Positions 1-5,838 of a stretch of DNA of 7,630 nucleotides are shown here, in pieces. Every line of letters begins with the position of its first letter. Within the stretch, counting starts at the first letter, position 1. Origin of the DNA: an uncultured Lachnospiraceae bacterium (lineage in GTDB: Bacteria > Bacillota > Clostridia > Lachnospirales > Lachnospiraceae); contig CAJOPP010000504.1 in assembly GCA_905236365.1 (NCBI GenBank), forward strand, positions 1 through 7,630, written 5' to 3'. The notes below the pieces were generated by a model, which was given only the letters and a program-made list of their open reading frames with translations, was not told the DNA's origin and searched no databases. A program made the position numbers and the translations under genes.

Positions 1-396
1 GGCATACAGTGCTTTCAGATTGGTGTTCTTGCTCACATCCAACTTCTCAAGCTGATTGCCGTTCGCATAAAGTGATTTCAGATTGGTGTTCTTGCTCACA
101 TCCAGACCTGTAAGCTGATTTTTGTCGACAATAATGGCTTCTAAAGCAGTGTTCTTGCTCACATCCAGTTCCGTCAGTTGATTGCTTTCAACTTGTAAAT
201 CTATCAAATTAGTGTTATTACTCACATCCAGCTCCGTCAGCTGATTGTTGCCGGCGTGAAGGGTTTCCAGACCGGTATTCTTACTCACATCCAGTTCCTT
301 CAGCTGATTGTTGCTGACGTCAAGATCTGTCAGTCCGGTGTATTTACTCACATCCAGACTCGTCAGCCGATTGTAACTGCAGTTGAGCTTCTCCAA
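1..396 (-). repeat. LRR array 2: at least six 63-bp (21-residue) tandem repeats
   Basis: Unit leucines fall at residues 399, 420, 441, 462, 483, 504 and 525, and the array continues past the left edge. Only the first unit keeps the cysteine of array 1 (C404). Later units have V or A there. LDVSKNT and NQLTELDV remain highly regular. Confidence 0.88.
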
Positions 397-1590
397 GGCA
401 GTAAAATACGCGATACCGGTCATGTCTGAGATGTCTTTATTGCTACAGTTCATCTCCGTGACCTCTGTCAGCTCTGTGTGGCTGAGCTTCCCGTCTGTGT
501 TGGTATCATACTCTGCGACAAACGTACAGAAGCAGGTGTCCGGGAAGTTTGTGCCATTGATTTCGACCGCATCTACAAAAATGATCACATTCTCATCTGT
601 TTGCAGATATCTAATATCACCATACCGACACCAACCGTCAAATGAAGAGCTCTTTCCTTTTTCCACCTCGCTTTTGAGGGTTGGTATCGCACTCACATCT
701 AAAGAATCCAGATTATTATCGTAGCAGGTAAGACTTCGCAGATTGACATTCTTGCTCACATCCAGTGCCGTCAACTGATTGTTATTGCATTCAAGAAAGC
801 GCAGGGCGGTGTTTTTGCTCACATCCAGTTCCTTCAACTGATTGTTATTGCATTCAAGATTGTCCAGGGCGGTGTTTTTGCTCACATCCAATTCCTTCAA
901 CTTATTGTTGTTGCATCGTAGCCGTTTCAGGGAAGTGCTGCTGCTCACATCCAGTGTCGTCAGCTGATTTTCAGAGCAATCAAGATCCTCCAGGGCTGTG
1001 TTCTTGCCCACACTCAGTTCCGTCAACTTATTGTTGTTGCATTGTAGCCAGCTCAGGGAAGTGCTGCTGCTCACATTCAGTTTCGTCAGCCGATTTTCAG
1101 AGCAATCGAGATCCTCCAGGGCTGTGTTCTTGCTCACATCCAGTGTCGTCAGCTTATTTTCAAAGCACTCAAGATGCTTCAGGGCAGTTGCACTGCTTAT
1201 ATTCAGTGTCGTCAGCTGATTTTTTGAACATTCGAGCTCCTCCAGTTTGGTATTTTTGCTCAAATCCAGTTTCACAAGCCGGTTTTCAGAGCATTCGAGC
1301 TCCTCCAGGGCGGTAAAATACGCGATACCGGTCATATCTGAGATGTCTTCTTTGAAACAGTACATCACCGTGACCTCTGTCAGCTCTTTGTTGCTGAGCT
1401 TCCCGTTCTCGTCTAAATCATATTGTTCACGGACAAAGGTGCGGAAATTCGTATCAGGGAAATTATATTCACTGATAGGGATACCATCTCCCGCTGTATC
1501 TGCATACACCACCTGTCCCGACGGCAGTAGTCCCGCCACACCCAGCAGTGTCAATGTAAATAAACTACCCGGGACTTTTTTTAATTTCAT
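1..1590 (-). CDS. Secreted EF-hand / leucine-rich repeat surface protein, 3' end outside window
   Basis: This reading frame is open for 530 codons from ATG 1590 to the left edge, so the C-terminus is missing. I translated it line by line and found no stop or frameshift. Residues 1-30 are a Sec signal peptide (MKLKK, hydrophobic core, cleavage likely after VVYA). The mature part has two copies of one module. Each begins with an NFPD.xF..FV segment and a 12-residue EF-hand loop (D58-E69, DLDENGKLSNKE; D362-E373, DTNTDGKLSHTE). A conserved DISDMTGIAYFTALE joint follows, then a 21-residue LRR array (consensus LxxLxCxxNxLTxLDVSxNT plus one residue). Array 1 spans residues 95-305; array 2 starts at 399 and is still running at the edge. 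The start is chosen because AAGGAG lies 6 nt upstream and a promoter lies at 1654-1683. LRR arrays bind proteins or glycans and EF loops bind calcium, as known for these families; the ligand is unknown. Probably a cell-surface binding protein. Confidence 0.9.
   Translation of the reverse strand, partial: MKLKKVPGSLFTLTLLGVAGLLPSGQVVYADTAGDGIPISEYNFPDTNFRTFVREQYDLDENGKLSNKELTEVTVMYCFKEDISDMTGIAYFTALEELECSENRLVKLDLSKNTKLEELECSKNQLTTLNISSATALKHLECFENKLTTLDVSKNTALEDLDCSENRLTKLNVSSSTSLSWLQCNNNKLTELSVGKNTALEDLDCSENQLTTLDVSSSTSLKRLRCNNNKLKELDVSKNTALDNLECNNNQLKELDVSKNTALRFLECNNNQLTALDVSKNVNLRSLTCYDNNLDSLDVSAIPTLKSEVEKGKSSSFDGWCRYGDIRYLQTDENVIIFVDAVEINGTNFPDTCFCTFVAEYDTNTDGKLSHTELTEVTEMNCSNKDISDMTGIAYFTALEKLNCSYNRLTSLDVSKYTGLTDLDVSNNQLKELDVSKNTGLETLHAGNNQLTELDVSNNTNLIDLQVESNQLTELDVSKNTALEAIIVDKNQLTGLDVSKNTNLKSLYANGNQLEKLDVSKNTNLKALYA
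472..507 (-). other. EF-hand calcium-binding loop 2 (encoded)
   Basis: The sequence encodes D362-T-N-T-D-G-K-L-S-H-T-E373, with D/N/D at positions 1, 3 and 5, G at 6, L at 8, S at 9 and E at 12. It sits at the same place in the second module as loop 1 does in the first, directly before the joint and LRR array. Confidence 0.7.
676..1308 (-). repeat. LRR array 1: ten 63-bp (21-residue) tandem repeats
   Basis: The leading leucine of each unit falls at residues 95, 116, 137, 158, 179, 200, 221, 242, 263, 284 and 305, exactly 21 apart with no indel. Every one of the ten units has cysteine six positions into the unit (residues 100 to 289). Most units carry LDVSKNT; two carry a serine-rich NVSSSTS/DVSSSTS variant. 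All units are in frame with the gene, so copy-number change would keep the protein open. Confidence 0.9.
868..1119 (-). repeat. 126-bp two-unit tandem duplication inside LRR array 1
   Basis: Residues 158-199 (bases 994-1119) and 200-241 (868-993) are two adjacent copies of a 42-residue double repeat, each starting LEDLDCSEN and carrying an SSSTS variant unit. By hand I count 15 differences in 126 aligned bases, about 88% identity, clearly closer than neighbouring single units. This points to growth of the array by duplication of unit pairs. Confidence 0.75.
1384..1419 (-). other. EF-hand calcium-binding loop 1 (encoded)
   Basis: The sequence encodes D58-L-D-E-N-G-K-L-S-N-K-E69. Positions 1, 3 and 5 (D, D, N), the glycine at 6, a hydrophobic residue at 8, serine at 9 and glutamate at 12 match the canonical 12-residue EF-hand loop. 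Calcium binding is inferred from the motif. Confidence 0.7.
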
Positions 1591-1596
1591 AAAAAT

Positions 1597-1602
1597 CTCC
1601 TT
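1597..1602 (-). promoter_or_regulatory. Shine-Dalgarno of the EF-hand/LRR gene
   Basis: AAGGAG stands 6 nt before ATG 1590. It decides the start: the frame is also open upstream with ATGs at 1605, 1647 and 1716, but 1605 has a more distant GGAGG and the other two lie at or upstream of the likely transcription start. Confidence 0.75.
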
Positions 1603-1653
1603 CATTATTGTTCTTTCCTCCTCTTTTTCATTTTCATTGCCTTTCATTTTTTG

Positions 1654-1683
1654 AATATATCCTCTATTCCGTTTATCTGTCAA
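1654..1683 (-). promoter_or_regulatory. Sigma-A-type promoter of the EF-hand/LRR gene
   Basis: A perfect -35 TTGACA (1678-1683) is followed after 18 bp by TATATT (1654-1659), five of six matches to TATAAT. The expected transcript start is near 1647, giving a leader of roughly 57 nt before ATG 1590. It implies gene 1 is transcribed on its own. Confidence 0.6.
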
Positions 1684-1707
1684 TGATATCCAGCAATATT
1701 CTTCAAA

Positions 1708-1724
1708 AGTATCCATTGAATACT
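1708..1724 (-). promoter_or_regulatory. 17-bp interrupted palindrome upstream of the promoter, possible operator
   Basis: AGTATTCAATGGATACT is symmetric around its central base at seven of eight pairs. Its centre is about 69 bp before the predicted transcript start, upstream of the -35 box, a position more usual for an activator than a repressor. No regulator is known from the window. Confidence 0.35.
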
Positions 1725-1826
1725 ATGTAAAATCACATTTTTCTAACCTTAAATATTTGCATCATATTTTTCAAATCTTAATTCCTGTCATGTGAACTAT
1801 CCTGCCCTTAGATATGCCTATCGTGC

Positions 1827-1854
1827 AAAAGAAAAGCAGGAACCGAAGTCTCCG
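1827..1854 (-). terminator. Probable rho-independent terminator of the BspA-like gene
   Basis: Just after the TAA at 1865, the minus strand forms a short stem closed by a C(UUCG)G tetraloop (GGA.AC pairing with GTTCC, one bulged base on each side if the outer C-G pair is included). CTTTTCTTTT follows directly. The stem is short, but the tetraloop and T tract support termination between genes 2 and 1. Confidence 0.55.
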
Positions 1855-1864
1855 TTTTCCCCAT

Positions 1865-4800
1865 TTACTTCGTTTTAACTTTTTTGGCATTACTCCAGGA
1901 AGAATAGTATTTTTGACCACTAACAACCGTATAGCTACGGATGCGAACATAGTACTTTTTCTTCGCTTGAAGTTTCTTTATTGTAAGTGATGTGGTCTTG
2001 TTTTTCTTAACAGTCTTCACCTTTGCCTTTTTAAAGTTTTTCTTTAAGCTGTACTGAATCTGATATCCGGTTGTCTGAACAGTGTTCTTTTTCCATTTTA
2101 TCGTAATCGCTTTTTTCTTCGGCTCTACTTTCAGGATCTTTACAGCCTCAGGATTAATCCTGAAACTCTTTTCGATCGTTCCTGAGTAAGAACCTTCAGC
2201 CGACGGCTGTATCGTTCCGGTGGTCTGCTCCTGATGATCTGTCGTTTTCAGAATCGTTGTTCCATCCGGCGCAGACTCCGGTTCCATTGTCCCCACCGTT
2301 GCAGACTCATGATGTTCTGTTGTTTCATCCGTTGCAGGCTCCGGTTCCATTGTCCCCGCCGTTGCAGGCTCATGATTTTCTGTTGTTTCACCTGGCACAA
2401 CCTCATGATCTTCTTCTGTTTTGTCCGGCACAACCTCATGATCTTCTTCTGTTTTGTCCGGCACAACCTCATGATCTTCTTCTGTTTCGTCCGGCACAGG
2501 CTGCACTCCTCCTGCGTTTTCTGTTTCATCTTCTTTATCGTTTTCCGTGTCCGGCACATATTCTTCAAAAAGTATTCCTTCGTTTTCATTGGTATACCTC
2601 TGTGCCACACTGCCCGGTTCACCGCAGACAACAAACTCATTTTCAGAGAATGTCAGGTAGTATACTCCCGACCCCCATGAATATCCCAGGGCATATTCTC
2701 CGATGGATGTCACACTGGCAGGTACTGTTATCGTCTGCATATTGCAATTCAGAAACGCACCCATGCCAATCGAAGTCAAACCGGATGGTAACTTCACACC
2801 TTCCAAACCATAGCAATTTTCAAAAGCCCGTGCACCGATAGAAGTCACACTATCTGCTATGCTCACGGATTCCATCTCTGTACAATTCTGAAATGCTTCA
2901 TCCGGAATCTCTGTAATACCATACGCAATTACGACAGATTTTACTTCTGAACCATCCCAACCGTAGTTTTCACTTATAAATGTTCCCTCTCCGGTAATTT
3001 CAAGTTCTCCTGTAGCTGTATTAAGTTTCCAGAAACAGTCTCCTGCCATCCCCTCTTTTGCATATTCGATGTTCAAATTCAAATCCCTGCAATATTTAGC
3101 ACCTGCAGTATTTTCATTTGGTGTTACAATGACAAAATCCCGGTTAAGTAATCCCTCTTTCCGTTCCTGATCCAAAGGATATAAATACTCAAACGCAATG
3201 GCACCGTCAGCGATTACTTCTACACTTTCCGGAAGATACATCAAAATCAGGGCAGTATTGGAAAATGCACGTGCTTCTATTTCCCGAACTCCAGACCCCA
3301 GATTCACTCCTGTGAGATTCTCACAGTTACAAAAAGCGTTTTTTCCGATCGTTTTCACACCATCACCGACGATCACTGTCCTGATTTCATTTTGAAAACT
3401 AAACCATGGCACATCCGTAAATTCATCATAGCTTGCCATTTTACCATTGCCCTCCAGGATTAACTGCTGTTTTATCCTGTCATAAGACCATTGGCAGTCT
3501 CCTGTCGTTCCATGAATGTATAGGTTCAGTCCATTGGCAATCGCATATTCCTCCGCTGCACTATGCTGAGATACTTTGAGGATAAGCTCTTCATTTTTGT
3601 TGACATTTCCATATTCGTCTTCCAGATAGCCAAATGCCTCTTTACCAATGTTATTGACACCTTCCGGAATCTCTACAACCTTGAGTGGACAGTTATAAAA
3701 GGCCTGATATCCGATGGTTGCCACCGAATCTGCAATTGTAACAGATTCCAGTCGTTTATACTTACCGGCGAAAGCCTTTCTGGATATAGCTGTAATGCCA
3801 TCACCGATCAACACGCTTTTTATCTGATATTCATACATCATCCACGGTGCATTTTTAGATACCGTATACTCTTCCATCTCCCCCTCTCCTAAAATATACA
3901 ATGCATTGGTGGTCATGTTATATCGCCAGATACCGTTACCAATCGAACCGCCTGCATTGATCTCATATGGGATCGAATTGCTTTCAGCATAATTTTTTCC
4001 GACCGAACCGTCCACGACATAGAGCATTGCCTCTTCCTTGAGATGTTTTTCATTTTTATTTTCATAATAACAAAATGCTCCCGTTCCGATTTCCGTAATC
4101 TCCTCCGGGATAAATACTTCATTGATTTCCGTTCCCAGAAATGCATATGCACCGATGGATACCAATCCTTTTCCAAACACAAATTTAGACAGTGATTGGC
4201 AGTTTTTAAACGCATTTTCGCCAATGGTCGTAAGCTGGTCGGTATAGGAAATATGACTGAGCGACGTACAATCGGAAAACATTCCGTCCGTACATGTAGT
4301 TATTCTGTCGCCGAGTTCTACGGATTGCAGGGTGCTGCAACCGCGAAATACATCATGCCCCAACTGTATTTCAGAAACATTCTGACTTTCCCCTACACCC
4401 AGTGTCAGACTTTTCAATGTAGTGCAGTCCGAGAATGCCTCGTCTCCGATTTTCTCAATATCTGGTCCAAAGTTGATATTGTCAAGTGCAGAGCATCCTT
4501 GAAATGCATCTGCTCCAATCTGGCGAATATGTTCCAAGGATGTCACACAATACAGTTTTTCCAATCCCTGAAATGCATTTTCACCAATCCCGGTCACATA
4601 AGGATCAATTTCAACAGTTAACAGATTGCTCAACCGATTGATACCCGGGTCAATTTCAACCAATTTACAATAATAATTATTTTCCACTCCAATCACCAAA
4701 TGATCCACATCATTTTTGTATTCATCCACAAAACTGTTCCAATATTCATCCGTTGCATCCGGGATTGTGACTTTTTCATCATTTCCAGTATCTTCAACCC

Positions 4801-5719
4801 AACAGCCATACAAATAGAGTGTACGGGTAGATTCATTCAAAACCCAGTATGCATCTTTATAATTGGAAAAAAATTTTCCATATTTCACATCAATTTCGTT
4901 ATCCTTCGCATAGGCATCCGCCACGGAGCCTTCCTCGGTAAACATCACAAAACTACCATCTTTTTTATAATCCGTAGTGTATCCAAAAGCCTTTGCCCCG
5001 ATTTCTTTAACACACTTTGGCACATAGATACCGTAGACATACTTCTCAAAGTGTAATCCAGCAAAGGCATAGGCACCAATCGAGGTCAGTCCTGCTTCAT
5101 TCAATTTGACTCTTCTTAATGAACCGCAGTTTTGAAATGCCCCTTCTCCAATGCTTTGCAACCTATTATCCGTGGAAACTTTTTTTATATTCGTGTAAGC
5201 AAACGCACCATTGCCGATCTCCTTTGCACTGATTAAGATTTCTTCCGGCAGCTCTGCATAGTAAAATGCATTTTCGCCAATCACATCTAAATTTGCAGAT
5301 AAGTTAATATCGGTGATAGCTGCACCCCAAAACGCCTCCTTACCGATATCTACTCCTTTTGGCAATGATACACTCACAGCATCGGGGTAGCCCATCCAAC
5401 AAAAGCATCCCGTCCCAATATGCTTTACGCTGCTGTCGATAGAAATTCTTTTTATCTCACTGCGGAAAGAAGTCCAGGGCACTTCATTATCATGACCATT
5501 GTTTTTTTTAGCCTGACCATAATAGGTATAATCCTCCATCACCCCACTGTCCGTTCCATCCCCCTGTACATAAAGCGTTCCCGTACTTTCATCAAACGAC
5601 CATCTGCAGGTACCGGTGGTTCCTGATTTCTCGGTACTTAGTGCAAATACCGGGAAAGGAATCAGTGTAATAATGATCAGCAGCATCGCTAACGAAAAGA
5701 GCACTCTTCCTTTTTTCAT
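1865..5719 (-). CDS. BspA-like leucine-rich repeat (LRR_5) surface protein with C-terminal Fn3
   Basis: This is a complete 1284-residue protein. A Sec signal peptide covers residues 1-26 (cleavage likely after PVFA). Five modules follow at about 35-280, 281-587, 591-735, 737-886 and 891-1054. Each has a cap (W.....T..L.I.G.G.M, often then a PW...I..V.I stretch), several LRR_5 units of the IGxxAFxxC type (7, 8, 3, 3 and 4, about 25 in all), and a closing SVA..YA..N.I.Y segment. An acidic repetitive linker (about 1055-1190) leads to a basic Fn3-like domain (1194-1284). BspA-type LRRs are known for binding host matrix proteins and for adhesion; here only that general role can be inferred. No LPXTG or transmembrane anchor is present. 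An in-frame ATG at 5779 is rejected because ATG 5719 has AGGAGG 6 nt upstream and opens directly into the signal peptide. A terminator follows the stop. Confidence 0.93.
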   Translation of the reverse strand: MKKGRVLFSLAMLLIIITLIPFPVFALSTEKSGTTGTCRWSFDESTGTLYVQGDGTDSGVMEDYTYYGQAKKNNGHDNEVPWTSFRSEIKRISIDSSVKHIGTGCFCWMGYPDAVSVSLPKGVDIGKEAFWGAAITDINLSANLDVIGENAFYYAELPEEILISAKEIGNGAFAYTNIKKVSTDNRLQSIGEGAFQNCGSLRRVKLNEAGLTSIGAYAFAGLHFEKYVYGIYVPKCVKEIGAKAFGYTTDYKKDGSFVMFTEEGSVADAYAKDNEIDVKYGKFFSNYKDAYWVLNESTRTLYLYGCWVEDTGNDEKVTIPDATDEYWNSFVDEYKNDVDHLVIGVENNYYCKLVEIDPGINRLSNLLTVEIDPYVTGIGENAFQGLEKLYCVTSLEHIRQIGADAFQGCSALDNINFGPDIEKIGDEAFSDCTTLKSLTLGVGESQNVSEIQLGHDVFRGCSTLQSVELGDRITTCTDGMFSDCTSLSHISYTDQLTTIGENAFKNCQSLSKFVFGKGLVSIGAYAFLGTEINEVFIPEEITEIGTGAFCYYENKNEKHLKEEAMLYVVDGSVGKNYAESNSIPYEINAGGSIGNGIWRYNMTTNALYILGEGEMEEYTVSKNAPWMMYEYQIKSVLIGDGITAISRKAFAGKYKRLESVTIADSVATIGYQAFYNCPLKVVEIPEGVNNIGKEAFGYLEDEYGNVNKNEELILKVSQHSAAEEYAIANGLNLYIHGTTGDCQWSYDRIKQQLILEGNGKMASYDEFTDVPWFSFQNEIRTVIVGDGVKTIGKNAFCNCENLTGVNLGSGVREIEARAFSNTALILMYLPESVEVIADGAIAFEYLYPLDQERKEGLLNRDFVIVTPNENTAGAKYCRDLNLNIEYAKEGMAGDCFWKLNTATGELEITGEGTFISENYGWDGSEVKSVVIAYGITEIPDEAFQNCTEMESVSIADSVTSIGARAFENCYGLEGVKLPSGLTSIGMGAFLNCNMQTITVPASVTSIGEYALGYSWGSGVYYLTFSENEFVVCGEPGSVAQRYTNENEGILFEEYVPDTENDKEDETENAGGVQPVPDETEEDHEVVPDKTEEDHEVVPDKTEEDHEVVPGETTENHEPATAGTMEPEPATDETTEHHESATVGTMEPESAPDGTTILKTTDHQEQTTGTIQPSAEGSYSGTIEKSFRINPEAVKILKVEPKKKAITIKWKKNTVQTTGYQIQYSLKKNFKKAKVKTVKKNKTTSLTIKKLQAKKKYYVRIRSYTVVSGQKYYSSWSNAKKVKTK
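2264..2389 (-). repeat. Two 63-bp tandem repeats in the linker, next to the 33-bp set
   Basis: Residues 1111-1131 and 1132-1152 are two 21-residue units built on ETTE.HE.AT.GTMEPE.A. The first overlaps the last 33-bp unit, so the two repeat families are interlocked and the ETTE.HE part is shared. Rich in T, E and P, as expected of a surface stalk. Confidence 0.75.
2363..2494 (-). repeat. Four 33-bp tandem repeats in the acidic linker
   Basis: Residues 1076-1119 are four 11-residue units: PDETEEDHEVV, PDKTEEDHEVV, PDKTEEDHEVV and PGETTENHEPA. The two middle units are identical in protein. The stretch is acidic, proline-spaced and has one histidine per unit; it probably forms an extended stalk between the LRR region and the Fn3 domain. 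Confidence 0.85.
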
Positions 5720-5725
5720 AAATAT

Positions 5726-5731
5726 CCTCCT
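5726..5731 (-). promoter_or_regulatory. Shine-Dalgarno of the BspA-like gene
   Basis: AGGAGG lies 6 nt before ATG 5719. This fixes the start 20 codons inside the longest open frame, so the protein begins MKKGRV with an intact signal peptide. I found no convincing -35/-10 pair in the 119 bp upstream (the TATGAT at the right distance has no -35 partner). Confidence 0.8.
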
Positions 5732-5804
5732 ATCATACAAATTATGCAATAAGCTGCCGCATTTATGATTTCCCACCATTCCTGCGACAGCTCCCTGCTC
5801 CTAC

Positions 5805-5836
5805 GAATTGTTACGCACTCCGTGCCGTCACAATTC
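5805..5836 (-). other. 32-nt hairpin without T tract in the gap after the Big_2 protein gene
   Basis: Arms GAATTGT (5830-5836) and ACAATTC (5805-5811) pair perfectly. Inside them AC.GCAC pairs with GTGC.GT around a GGA loop, for about 13 pairs with small mismatches. It starts two bases past the TAA of gene 3. The following bases are CGTAGGAGCAGGG, with no T run, so it is not a standard intrinsic terminator on this strand. It may stabilise or process the upstream message. Confidence 0.5.
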
Positions 5837-5838
5837 TG

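Noticed and set aside
765..1316. Plus-strand Cys/Ser/Pro-rich open frame across the LRR array
   Set aside because: It is the antisense of the 63-bp repeats of the real minus-strand gene; repeat length divisible by three keeps it open. No ribosome binding site or family resemblance.
1..1320. Regular repeats resembling a CRISPR array
   Set aside because: Units are contiguous 63-bp coding repeats of an LRR protein with no unique spacers or constant 25-40 bp repeat.
1591..1716. Upstream in-frame extension of the EF-hand/LRR gene (ATGs at 1605, 1647, 1716)
   Set aside because: The extension contains the predicted -35 and -10 boxes, is charged and non-signal-like, and the downstream ATG has the better ribosome binding site.
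2248..2640. Minus-strand Lys/Arg/Gln-rich open frame inside the BspA-like gene
   Set aside because: Frame-shifted reading of the 33-bp linker repeats, fully inside a well-supported gene.
5720..5779. Start of the BspA-like protein at ATG 5779
   Set aside because: It would put 20 non-hydrophobic residues before the signal peptide and lacks a well-spaced Shine-Dalgarno; ATG 5719 has AGGAGG.
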